Shown here: in pieces, positions 37,240 to 44,738 of the stretch | Layout: each line of letters starts with the position of its first letter | Numbering within the stretch: position 1 is the stretch's first letter | Origin: Macrococcoides equi | Lineage (GTDB): Bacteria > Bacillota > Bacilli > Staphylococcales > Staphylococcaceae | DNA length: 64,000 nt | Reading direction: 5' to 3' (one strand) | Assembly: GCF_047425865.1 (NCBI RefSeq) | Contig: NZ_CP179735.1 | Made by a program: the position numbers and the translations under genes | The notes under the pieces: model-generated | Database searches by the model: none | The model's input: the letters and a program-made list of their open reading frames with translations, nothing else | Told to the model about the DNA's origin: nothing

Positions 37240-37249
37240 TTTTATTTTC

Positions 37250-38485
37250 CTACCTTCCTACCGCTTCTAGCTTACTCATCATGTCCTTATCCATCTGTTC
37301 AGTAACATGACTGTATATTTGTAATGTTGTTTTATGATCAGTGTGGCCAACGCGTTCCATAATTGCTTTCAGTGACACACCTAATTGGCTAAGTAGTGAT
37401 ATGTGGCTATGTCTTAGCGTGTGAGTTGTTACGTGCTTTGTAATGATTTGTTTACCGTCTTTATCTTTAATCAAACCTACAGCCAACTGTATATTGCGAT
37501 TAATTGATGATAAAGCCATAGGATTGCCATAATGATTAGTAAATATAAATCCTCTATCTTTGTACATACGTTCCCACTGTAAAGCTTTCTTGTTCTCCAG
37601 CATGACTTTACGTAATATGTCGCAACTTCTTGTTGTGAGTGATATTGTTCTATAAGATGCTTCTGTTTTCGTTGTATCTTTTACACCGTGACCAGTACCG
37701 TAATCTATCCAATGTATTGTACCGTCTATTTCTAATGTTTTTTTATCAAAGTCAATATTATTTGGCTGTATGGCCAAGCATTCCCCTACACGCATACCAT
37801 TTAAGGCCATAAACTCAACGATATAAGCAGTCATGATAAATGATAGTTTCATATATCCGGCACGCTTTAAAGTGGCCATCTCGTTTAGTTTATCAATGAT
37901 CAGCTGTATCTCTGACATTTCTAAATAGTTTTCACGCTTTGCTTTAACTTCATCTCGTGTCTTGGCTTGTTTAGGGATAACTACATCATCCAGGTATGAT
38001 ATATCAGCAAGTTTATATTTCTTTTGTGTATGCTTCATGATGTTTCTGATGATACTCATAGCATCTTTAATAACTTTATGGCTTAAGTTGTCTTTACTTG
38101 CTGAATTAATTAGATCCTGGACTATTTCAGTATTCATATTTTTAACTAGGATGTCCTTATTGATGTTTCTTTTAATGTGTTTGACTTTGTATAACTTAGT
38201 TGTAATAGTTGATTGTTTGCTACCGGACACAGTTTTATAGTTATCAAACCATTCATCACATGCCTGGTGAAATGTCAGCGTTTTAAGTGACTGAGGTGTC
38301 TTATCGGTAATCTTCTGCTTAACCTTCTCATCTAATAGCTTTTGTGCTTCCCTCTGTGATGGCTTCGTATCCTTATTCATAACTACGGATACATATTTCT
38401 TCTTTTCAGTCAGAGGATCTTTGTAGCTTTCATAAAAGCGATATCTTTGTTTACCGTGTTTATCAATAAAGGGTACGCAATACAT
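37250..38485 (-). CDS. int: Tyrosine-family site-specific integrase
   Basis: Drives insertion and excision of the island. The 411 residues have an N-terminal arm-binding domain (1-60), a core-binding SAM-like domain (about 68-165) and a catalytic domain with R232, H355-x2-R358, H381 and the nucleophile Y391. It lies 1.6 kb inside the attL site and is transcribed leftward behind the repressor gene, as in SaPI-type islands. Confidence 0.95.
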   Translation of the reverse strand: MYCVPFIDKHGKQRYRFYESYKDPLTEKKKYVSVVMNKDTKPSQREAQKLLDEKVKQKITDKTPQSLKTLTFHQACDEWFDNYKTVSGSKQSTITTKLYKVKHIKRNINKDILVKNMNTEIVQDLINSASKDNLSHKVIKDAMSIIRNIMKHTQKKYKLADISYLDDVVIPKQAKTRDEVKAKRENYLEMSEIQLIIDKLNEMATLKRAGYMKLSFIMTAYIVEFMALNGMRVGECLAIQPNNIDFDKKTLEIDGTIHWIDYGTGHGVKDTTKTEASYRTISLTTRSCDILRKVMLENKKALQWERMYKDRGFIFTNHYGNPMALSSINRNIQLAVGLIKDKDGKQIITKHVTTHTLRHSHISLLSQLGVSLKAIMERVGHTDHKTTLQIYSHVTEQMDKDMMSKLEAVGR

Positions 38486-38488
38486 GGC

Positions 38489-39100
38489 CTAGTCCTCCTT
38501 ATAATTCTTTTCTATGTCCTGAATTTTAATTTGTGCCTCTCCAATAAAATTATCAATTTCATCAATTAATTTCTTATCGATATTCTTATCATTTAGTATT
38601 TTTTTTATCTCATATCGACAATTATAGACACGATCATCAGCAAATCTAATTGAATTAATATTGTTAAAAGGTTCATATTTGATAGTTATATCTCTAGTGT
38701 GTATATAATCATCAATCAATTCTCTTAAGTCTTTATCCGTATAAAAACCAAGACTAGAGAAACGACTGTCAACTAAGGTGGTAATATCCTTGATTAAAGA
38801 AAATTTAAACTGTAAATCATACAAATTTTTATATATAGGTTTGTAATTGGTCTGCGTTTCTAAATCTTCCACGATTTCTTTGATTCTTTCTTCTGTTGTC
38901 ATAGTCAAATAAGATTTAGGAATGTCGAACTTTTTACAGATGTTATTGATGTACTGTGGTTTAGGATAATTTCTTCCATTTTCCCAATTGCTTAATGCTG
39001 AAACGGTTGTACTAATTTCTTTTGCAAAAGACTTCTGATCTAAATTTTTAGAATTTCTTATGTATCGAATTAGATTTCCTAGCTTTTTCTCGCTCATCAT
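38489..39100 (-). CDS. XRE-family repressor (CI/Stl-like master regulator candidate)
   Basis: A 203-residue protein with an N-terminal helix-turn-helix (QKSFAKEISTTVSALSNWEN, about 18-37) and a helical, charged C-terminal domain without a LexA-type Ser-Lys protease motif. That is like SaPI Stl, which is relieved by binding a helper-phage protein rather than by cleavage. The ATG at 39100 follows AGGTGA. It is divergent from the Cro-like gene, with operator-like repeats between. The match to Stl is by position, not by sequence. Confidence 0.75.
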   Translation of the reverse strand: MMSEKKLGNLIRYIRNSKNLDQKSFAKEISTTVSALSNWENGRNYPKPQYINNICKKFDIPKSYLTMTTEERIKEIVEDLETQTNYKPIYKNLYDLQFKFSLIKDITTLVDSRFSSLGFYTDKDLRELIDDYIHTRDITIKYEPFNNINSIRFADDRVYNCRYEIKKILNDKNIDKKLIDEIDNFIGEAQIKIQDIEKNYKED

Positions 39101-39118
39101 AATATTCACCTCATGCGA

Positions 39119-39209
39119 ATTATAACATCAAAATTACAGAAATTACACAAAAAATGTTGACTTTATAAAAACAACTTGTTAAAGTTTAATTGCAAGTACA
39201 GAAATTACA
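39119..39209. promoter_or_regulatory. Divergent control region with repeated operator motif
   Basis: TACAGAAATTACA occurs at 39135-39147 and 39197-39209. A related copy, TTACAGTTATTACAG, lies at 39436-39450 before the next regulator gene. A leftward -10 TATAAT (39124-39119) lies next to the first copy. A rightward -35 TTGACT (39156-39161) lies between the copies. The half-site ATTACA repeats every 9 bp. Confidence 0.65.
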
Positions 39210-39225
39210 GGGAGGTGAACTTGAA

Positions 39226-39432
39226 ATGAAAAAGAATTTAATAAAGGGTTATCGGGTGGCACTAGGATATACTCAATCACAAATGGCAGAGAAATTGAAC
39301 CTTTCAACCAACTCTTACAGTGATAAAGAAAAAGGTAAGAGAACATTTACAGCTACAGAAATAAAAAAATACTGGGAGATTTTAGAGGATAATAAAATAA
39401 AAGCTGATGTAAAAGAAATTTTTTTTAATTAA
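39226..39432 (+). CDS. Cro-like helix-turn-helix regulator
   Basis: A 68-residue XRE-type protein (YRVALGYTQSQMAEKLNLST at 6-25, with typical SYSDKEKGKR recognition region). First gene of the rightward block, with GGGAGG upstream of the ATG at 39226. By position it corresponds to Cro/Str, opposing the divergent repressor. Confidence 0.8.
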   Translation: MKKNLIKGYRVALGYTQSQMAEKLNLSTNSYSDKEKGKRTFTATEIKKYWEILEDNKIKADVKEIFFN

Positions 39433-39450
39433 TTATTACAGTTATTACAG
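39433..39450. promoter_or_regulatory. Third copy of the island operator-like repeat
   Basis: TTACAGTTATTACAG at 39436-39450, immediately after the Cro-like stop codon and before the next XRE gene. Same half-sites and 9-bp spacing as the two copies in the divergent region. Confidence 0.5.
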
Positions 39451-39467
39451 ATAAGGGGGTTGATTAA

Positions 39468-39692
39468 ATGGTAATATTTCGTCCGAATATTAAAAACATC
39501 AAGGTTGAGTTAGCTAGAAATGATTTGAATATTACATCACTCGCTAAAACTATTGGTTATGACGTGTCATATATCAATTTAGTTGTTAATGGCAAAAAAA
39601 ATCCTAGACTTAAAACCGCTTCTACCATAGCTAAGACTCTAGGGGTGGAATTGGAATATTTATTTGAAATTAAAGAAAAGGAGGAAAAATAA
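39468..39692 (+). CDS. Second small XRE-family regulator
   Basis: A 74-residue helix-turn-helix protein (LNITSLAKTIGYDVSYINLV, then GKKNPRLKTASTIAKTLGVELEYLF). It follows GGGGG and its stop overlaps the next ATG (TAATG). It is probably part of the lysis/lysogeny-style switch of the island. Confidence 0.8.
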   Translation: MVIFRPNIKNIKVELARNDLNITSLAKTIGYDVSYINLVVNGKKNPRLKTASTIAKTLGVELEYLFEIKEKEEK

Positions 39693-39967
39693 TGAACAAA
39701 GTAATTGATTTACCGAAACCACATCCAAGTAATTCAGTGTTAAGTGATGACCAGGTAGCACCGGTTAAGATGATTTACTGCAAAGTAAGTACATTACCTA
39801 AGTTGTTTAATATCAGTAAAGCCACTTGTTACCGTTTCTTGAAAGAAGCTGATACATTGGATGAATTTAAAGATCGTATCTGCGTGGATGTGTCGGCCAC
39901 ACTAACTTTAGTAAATATAGAAGTTTTTGAAGAATTTCTTAAGAGTAAACACAAAAAGCATTATTAA
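39692..39967 (+). CDS. Winged-helix/excisionase-like DNA-binding protein
   Basis: A 91-residue protein. Residues 30-60 (VSTLPKLFNISKATCYRFLK) look like the helix-turn-helix of AlpA/Xis-type regulators. The remainder is charged. It is coupled to the preceding XRE gene by a one-base overlap. A recombination directionality factor or activator is plausible by position, but I do not recognise a specific family. Confidence 0.6.
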   Translation: MNKVIDLPKPHPSNSVLSDDQVAPVKMIYCKVSTLPKLFNISKATCYRFLKEADTLDEFKDRICVDVSATLTLVNIEVFEEFLKSKHKKHY

Positions 39968-39981
39968 GGAGGTGATTAAAT

Positions 39982-40152
39982 ATGAAATCGTTACTTAAGT
40001 TTATCGCATTCACATTACTTGCTACATTCATTACTACACAGGCAACTGACCATATAGTGATACAGCAATATTTATTGTACTTTAGCTTATTAATTGGCTT
40101 TGTAATAGCAGGAATTGAAGTAATTAAGTATGAAGAAAAACGAGGTGTTTAG
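39982..40152 (+). CDS. Small two-helix membrane protein
   Basis: A 56-residue protein (MKSLLKFIAFTLLATFITTQ, then IVIQQYLLYFSLLIGFVIAG, then a charged tail KYEEKRGV). It has an AAGGAGGTGAT ribosome site and fits between its neighbours with small gaps, so it is very likely translated. Two predicted transmembrane helices; function unknown. Confidence 0.65.
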   Translation: MKSLLKFIAFTLLATFITTQATDHIVIQQYLLYFSLLIGFVIAGIEVIKYEEKRGV

Positions 40153-40154
40153 AA

Positions 40155-40637
40155 ATGAAAAAGAAGAATATCGAGTTATCGAACTTATCACAAATGATTA
40201 TTTCAATAGGTTTTTCAAATGGCTATACGTTAGGACTCGAGAGATTAAAAGAAAAAATGGATGTTTTATTGAACAGTAATGATTTTAGTGATGAAGAAAG
40301 AGAACTAATAGAAGTGATTGAATTAAATATTTTAAAGCTAATTATTGATGAACAAGTTGTTTTAAAGAATAATATTGAAAAAATTAAAGAGGAGAGTACT
40401 AAGATGGGCAAAGTTAAAGATAACGATCACATTAACAAAGAGCAAAAAGAAGCGTTGAAAGATGTTGTACACACTTTGACAAATGTTAAAAATAACAAAG
40501 AAGAAGAGTATTCACATTTTCATTGGAATGGAGTTACAAACACTGAAGAGATTGTAGATCGTGAACAGCATTTGGAATCTATGATTGAGTGGGCTATTGA
40601 TACCATTGGCCAAAACTTTGATTTGGAGGATGAATAG
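40155..40637 (+). CDS. Island hypothetical protein, acidic and helical
   Basis: 160 residues, not recognised. A charged helical N-terminal half (GLERLKEKMDVLLNSNDFSDEERELIEVIE) is followed by a lysine/asparagine-rich centre and an acidic C-terminus (HLESMIEWAIDTIGQNFDLEDE). It lies in the tight rightward block, two bases after the membrane peptide. An internal ATG at 40404 could start a shorter form, but no strong evidence favours it. Confidence 0.6.
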   Translation: MKKKNIELSNLSQMIISIGFSNGYTLGLERLKEKMDVLLNSNDFSDEERELIEVIELNILKLIIDEQVVLKNNIEKIKEESTKMGKVKDNDHINKEQKEALKDVVHTLTNVKNNKEEEYSHFHWNGVTNTEEIVDREQHLESMIEWAIDTIGQNFDLEDE

Positions 40638-40639
40638 TA

Positions 40640-40942
40640 ATGCAAAATGAAGATTTAATATTAGGAATAGAACAATTAAAAATGAAGTTGAGAGCATTAA
40701 ACCACCACGAACATAATCATTTAGAAAGTATTGAAACTTCTCTAGATACAACATGGTGTCAAAAAAATAGATTAGCGTATGAATACATGAAGGAAGTAAA
40801 CCAGGATTTGTATATATCGACTACATTGATTAGTGATATTGAAAAAAATGTAGAACGATTATTTGAAGGAATTTGCAAAGAAAAAGCCGATAACGTTAGA
40901 CCCAACCAAGAGACAACGTTACCAGCAACAAAGAACGATTAA
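40640..40942 (+). CDS. Island hypothetical protein, short coiled-coil type
   Basis: 100 residues, not recognised. Helical and charged (EDLILGIEQLKMKLRALNHHEHNH), with GGAGG before the ATG and a two-base gap from the upstream gene. No transmembrane segment. Confidence 0.6.
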   Translation: MQNEDLILGIEQLKMKLRALNHHEHNHLESIETSLDTTWCQKNRLAYEYMKEVNQDLYISTTLISDIEKNVERLFEGICKEKADNVRPNQETTLPATKND

Positions 40943-41007
40943 GGAATCATTCTCCATTAATAATAACAGAAAAGGTAGTTGTGTGACTAGGAAGCGAGGA
41001 GTGATGA

Positions 41008-41928
41008 ATGACCGATAAAAGTAAGGGCTATGTATTTTTCTACAGAGATATTATGAATCACGCTATTTTCAGTGATCCGTATCTTTATAAATTATTTAGT
41101 TATTGCATATTCAAAGCATCACATAAAGATAGAGAAGTATTGTTTGAAAACAATGTTCTAAGTATTAAAAAAGGCCAATTTATTTGGGGTAGAAAAGTGG
41201 CTACTAATGATTTGAATCATAATTCTCCGCCGAAATATAGGCTTTCTGAGAGTTCGTGGGAGCGTAAGTTAAAAACACTTGAAAAGTTATCAATAATCAA
41301 CAGGAAAACGAACAACAAATATACACTTGTAACCGTTGTTAATTATGACATTTATCAATATGGAATTGGTCAAAGTGAACAGGTAAATGAACATCAAGTG
41401 AACAACAAACGAACATCAAATGAACAACAAATGAACACAGACAATACATTAAATACATTAGATACATTAGATACATTGAGTATTGTAGAGCCTAACCAAA
41501 ATAATGACTTTGCTGAGGTGATTGGTCTGTATCAAAGAGACATACAGCATACACCACCACACACAGTTATTAATAAGTTATCAGATGACTTTGATTACTT
41601 TGGTAAAGAAATCATGATCTATGCGATTGAAAAATCAGCGATTGGTGGAAATCGTGATTACCGCTTCATTGATTATTTAACAAGAGAGTGGCGTAAGCAA
41701 CAACTTAAGACGTTAGAAGCCATAAAACAGTATGAAGATAAACGTAATCAACCAAAGAAACAAAATAATTATTCCGGAGTATCCAATGCAGTAAAAAATA
41801 AATACGGAGATAGACATGATTTATCGTTCCAGGCATTAGAAGCTAAGAAAAGTAAAGGCGGTTTAGCTTCTTTCACGGAAGAAGAATATAAAGCCTATGA
41901 AAGTTATTATTCGTTTGGAGGCCATTGA
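41008..41928 (+). CDS. DnaD-like phage replication initiation protein
   Basis: 306 residues. Residues 1-110 form a winged-helix-like DNA-binding domain (GYVFFYRDIMNHAIFSDPYL; KTLEKLSIINRKTNNKYTL). A hydrophilic linker follows, with TLNTLDTLDTL encoded by 9-bp DNA repeats. A DnaD-type domain (about 170-235: VIGLYQRDIQHTPP...YAIEKSA...FIDYLTREW) follows. Such proteins open an origin and recruit the helicase loader. The origin of phages with this module often lies inside this gene. The next gene is the DnaC-like loader. Confidence 0.82.
   Translation: MTDKSKGYVFFYRDIMNHAIFSDPYLYKLFSYCIFKASHKDREVLFENNVLSIKKGQFIWGRKVATNDLNHNSPPKYRLSESSWERKLKTLEKLSIINRKTNNKYTLVTVVNYDIYQYGIGQSEQVNEHQVNNKRTSNEQQMNTDNTLNTLDTLDTLSIVEPNQNNDFAEVIGLYQRDIQHTPPHTVINKLSDDFDYFGKEIMIYAIEKSAIGGNRDYRFIDYLTREWRKQQLKTLEAIKQYEDKRNQPKKQNNYSGVSNAVKNKYGDRHDLSFQALEAKKSKGGLASFTEEEYKAYESYYSFGGH
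41384..41479. repeat. Iteron-like direct repeats inside the DnaD-like gene (candidate island origin)
   Basis: Two repeat families lie in the linker. One is about 11 bp (TGAACAACAAA / TGAACATCAAA type, four to five copies, 41384-41437). The other is 9 bp (ATACATTAG/A, four tandem copies, 41444-41479). Tandem repeats in an initiator gene are a known origin design in phages. Here they might also be only a low-complexity protein linker. Confidence 0.5.
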
Positions 41929-41930
41929 AA

Positions 41931-42737
41931 ATGGAGACCATAATAAACAAAGCATTTGAAATTGGTGATCCTATTGCAATGCATGAGTACTTACATGAAC
42001 AAGGGAAGGTAGACAACAAGCTATTAAATGTTGAATACAATGTCACATGTGATAAATGCGGTAGGTTATGTGACATAGCAAAATTTGATGATTGCATAGT
42101 TAAAATTTGTGATTGCGAAACAAAAGCAAAAGTGAAACCGAAAGCTTTAAAGAAAATACATTTTTATTGGAAACAAAGTAAAATACCCGACAACTTAAAA
42201 AAATGTACCTTTGAGAACTTTGAGAAAGATTTGAATAATCAAGTCAGAAATCTGTACCAAGGCTTTCGGTATTATGCAAAGTCTTTGGAACAGGATAACA
42301 AGAGTACATTAACAGTCATGGGGAGTATGGGTGCTGGTAAAACGCATTTATCGGTTGCAACCGGTAAAGAGCTTGTAAGGCGTGGTTTTAGTGTTTATTT
42401 CATCTCTTTCCCGACACTGATGAGGAATATCAGAGAAACAATGGATAAAGGGAACGATATGACTCAAACCGAGATATTTAAGATGATTGAAAGGTGTGAT
42501 GTATTTATTTTAGATGACATCATGCTGACATCCGGAACAACTTATGAAATTAACACGCTGGAAAATATCATTGAGGTAAGGCAAGGTAAGGCAAATATCT
42601 ATACAACTAATTTAAGTGATGATGAATTTGATAATAGTAAAAATATGAAACGTATTCAATCCAGGATATTAGATAGGACGACAACAACAGTTTTAAGGAT
42701 TGTTTCAGATGATTACAGAACATTACCACCTTTCTAA
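41931..42737 (+). CDS. DnaC-like helicase loader (AAA+ ATPase)
   Basis: Loads the replicative helicase for island replication. The 268 residues have Walker A GSMGAGKT (131-138) and Walker B FILDDI (192-197), with the sensor region IYTTNL. An N-terminal segment has C40-x2-C43 and C60-x-C62, a possible zinc site as in phage DnaC/DnaI-type loaders. I chose the ATG at 41931, 9 nt after GGAGG; a TTG at 41925 is too close to that site. It overlaps the end region of the DnaD-like gene. Confidence 0.85.
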   Translation: METIINKAFEIGDPIAMHEYLHEQGKVDNKLLNVEYNVTCDKCGRLCDIAKFDDCIVKICDCETKAKVKPKALKKIHFYWKQSKIPDNLKKCTFENFEKDLNNQVRNLYQGFRYYAKSLEQDNKSTLTVMGSMGAGKTHLSVATGKELVRRGFSVYFISFPTLMRNIRETMDKGNDMTQTEIFKMIERCDVFILDDIMLTSGTTYEINTLENIIEVRQGKANIYTTNLSDDEFDNSKNMKRIQSRILDRTTTTVLRIVSDDYRTLPPF

Positions 42738-42761
42738 TATCAAAAATACTTTTAATTTAGT

Positions 42762-42830
42762 GGGTATTTAGAATGTTTTTACTTCATCCGATAAATTAAA
42801 TCAAAGAATAATAACCGCTTCTGAATACCC
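42762..42830. repeat. Spaced inverted repeat downstream of the DnaC-like gene
   Basis: GGGTATTTAGAA (42762-42773) is complementary to TTCTGAATACCC (42819-42830) in 11 of 12 positions, with a 45-bp AT-rich spacer. There is no T-run after it. It lies between the replication genes and the next ORF, a place where SaPI origins are found; a protein-binding or long-hairpin RNA role is also possible. Confidence 0.45.
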
Positions 42831-42862
42831 TCTTAAAATCAAAATTTGGAGGATGAACTATT

Positions 42863-43117
42863 TTGAGTGAAACAAAAGATAGATCAGAATATTTCAGAGA
42901 ATATAGAAAGCGTAATTTAGATCGAATAAATAAACAGCAAAGAGAACGATATTTAAACAAGAAGTTAGGTATCAAGAAAGAAAAGACAGTCTCACATCTG
43001 CTTATACAAATGAGTAAGGAAAAACAGGAACGTATTAACAGGATGACACCTAGAAGAAGAGAAAGACGAAGAAGGTTACAAGAAGTTATATACCAGGAAC
43101 TCAAAGCGTGTACGTAA
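42863..43117 (+). CDS. Small basic island protein
   Basis: 84 residues, extremely rich in R, K and E (EYFREYRKRNLDRINKQQRE; RMTPRRRERRRRLQEVIYQ). TTG start at 42863, about 10 nt after GGAGG. Helical with no membrane segment; nucleic-acid binding is plausible from its charge. Family not recognised. Confidence 0.6.
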   Translation: MSETKDRSEYFREYRKRNLDRINKQQRERYLNKKLGIKKEKTVSHLLIQMSKEKQERINRMTPRRRERRRRLQEVIYQELKACT

Positions 43118-43379
43118 TTATGTAAATTTTATACCAAAGTCCCTCGCCAAAGTATTTAGTCCCCGACCAATATTGAATATGAAATGTTGAATGTCGTGAT
43201 GACGTGCAACATCAGCTGGGTTACTCATTGAAGGGGGTGAACCTCCCCCTCTCTTTTCTAAAAAGTAAACAAGGAGGATATATTTATTAAATTAAAGAAT
43301 CATTTCATTTAATTGCTCAAATATATTTAAGTTATAGATGTTAAGTGTAACTAAAAACATAAAAAATGGAGGTTGTAAG
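43118..43379. other. Gene-free island segment with a GC-rich terminator
   Basis: 262 bp without a convincing ORF. A strong hairpin, AGGGGGTGAACCTCCCCCT (43232-43250), followed by CTCTTTTCT looks like a terminator. The segment before it (43135-43230) is less AT-rich than its surroundings and could encode a small RNA. A new ribosome site and gene follow at 43372-43380. Confidence 0.55.
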
Positions 43380-43958
43380 ATGAGAACGCAAGAATATTAT
43401 GATGAATACAAGAGTTTTATGAATCGTAAAAAAGAAGAATTTGAACACCTTGAAAGTAGTATAAACAAATTGAAAGGTGAATTGTTAGAACAACAGACAG
43501 CGTATAAAGAATTTATTAAACAAGGTAAAGAAGATGAAGCATCAGAGTGTTTTAGTAAGCAGACTGTAATTCATCAAGAAATACAAAAGAATGAGAGACA
43601 AATAGCTGTTAAACGTGACATTATAGCTACAGCAGGTAAAGAAAAACGTGCTGAGTTATTAGGGAAAGTAAAAGATTTAAAATCATTTTACAAAGATGAC
43701 CTGGATAAAGTCCTAACAAAGCTCAATAAAGCAGTAGCGACATATAATAATGCTATTGATGAACTTAATCAGTTGAATGCTGAATATAGCAGAGAAGAAT
43801 TTGTGTATGGCAATATGTTTGAATACATGGATCGTGATGAAAGAAAAGAGTTAAGAGCACAACTTAAAGTACATCCAAATAATTGGATTCGTGGAAGATT
43901 AGTGTCAGAAAAGAATTTTGTATTATTAGGAACAGGAAAAATGGAGGAGATTAAATAA
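43380..43958 (+). CDS. Coiled-coil island protein
   Basis: 192 residues, almost entirely helical. Long heptad-like stretches run through 10-150 (HLESSINKLKGELLEQQTAY; LDKVLTKLNKAVATYNNAID). The C-terminus is YMDRDERKELRAQLKVHPNN. Start ATG 43380 with GGAGG upstream. Its last base overlaps the next ATG (TAATG). By location, before the terminase-like genes, it might be a packaging or capsid-size interference factor, but sequence gives no proof. Confidence 0.65.
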   Translation: MRTQEYYDEYKSFMNRKKEEFEHLESSINKLKGELLEQQTAYKEFIKQGKEDEASECFSKQTVIHQEIQKNERQIAVKRDIIATAGKEKRAELLGKVKDLKSFYKDDLDKVLTKLNKAVATYNNAIDELNQLNAEYSREEFVYGNMFEYMDRDERKELRAQLKVHPNNWIRGRLVSEKNFVLLGTGKMEEIK

Positions 43959-44218
43959 TGACATTAGAAAATATTATGAATATCGTAAAAAATGAGGACT
44001 TATCACCACAAGTAAGACATATGCTGATGGATGCTGTAGAGAAAGATATTAGGAATCTACCTAATAAGACCATAGTAATTAATGAGCCTGTTAAAGAAGA
44101 GATGAAGCAACAGCAAGAAGAGGAAACAATAGAGCAAAACCCATTTCAGAATCCTCATGACTATCAACAAACCCTATCAGAATTAGCGTCACAGGCAAAT
44201 TTAAGGAACAGAAGATAA
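43958..44218 (+). CDS. Small hypothetical protein coupled to the coiled-coil gene
   Basis: 86 residues. N-terminal helix (LENIMNIVKNEDLSPQVRHM) and a glutamine/glutamate-rich C-terminus. It starts at a one-base overlap with the upstream gene. Family not recognised. Confidence 0.6.
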   Translation: MTLENIMNIVKNEDLSPQVRHMLMDAVEKDIRNLPNKTIVINEPVKEEMKQQQEEETIEQNPFQNPHDYQQTLSELASQANLRNRR

Positions 44219-44282
44219 AAATGTCGGCCAGGATGAGTTTATGTCATCTTGGCCGTTATATTAAGTGAAAGGTGGACAAAAT

Positions 44283-44705
44283 ATGAAAATAAACAGAAAA
44301 CAGCAAAAATTTGCTGATGAGTATATCAAGACTGGGAATGCTAAACAGTCGGCAATAAAGGCAGGTTATAAAGAAAGTAGAGCAGAAGTCACTGGTAGTG
44401 AGTTAGTAAGAAATAGTAAGGTTTCAGCATATATAAGGGGGCGTATGGATGAAATCAATAGTAAAAATATCGCTACTCAAGAAGAAATACTAAAGCATTT
44501 GACTGCTGTGATGCGAGGAGAAGTATTAGAGCCTGTATTAGTTGGAACAGGTAAAGGTAAACAACAAATTGAATACTTAAAGCCGAGCGTGGCCACACGT
44601 ATACAAGCATCTATTGCATTAGGTAAAAGGTATGGTATGTGGACTAATAACATTGATGTGAATATTACTGATCGTGTAATTATCGTGGACGACTATAAAG
44701 AATGA
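44283..44705 (+). CDS. Terminase small subunit, copy 1
   Basis: 140 residues of the Terminase_2 type. An N-terminal helix-turn-helix (RKQQKFADEYIKTGNAKQSA; KAGYKESRAEVTGSELVRN) is followed by a helical oligomerisation region and a C-terminal tail ending VDDYKE. In satellites, such a protein redirects the helper large terminase to satellite DNA. ATG 44283 follows GGTGG. No large-subunit gene is present. Confidence 0.85.
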   Translation: MKINRKQQKFADEYIKTGNAKQSAIKAGYKESRAEVTGSELVRNSKVSAYIRGRMDEINSKNIATQEEILKHLTAVMRGEVLEPVLVGTGKGKQQIEYLKPSVATRIQASIALGKRYGMWTNNIDVNITDRVIIVDDYKE

Positions 44706-44738
44706 ACATAGTAATGTTCTTAGAAGTGGGGTGATGAT

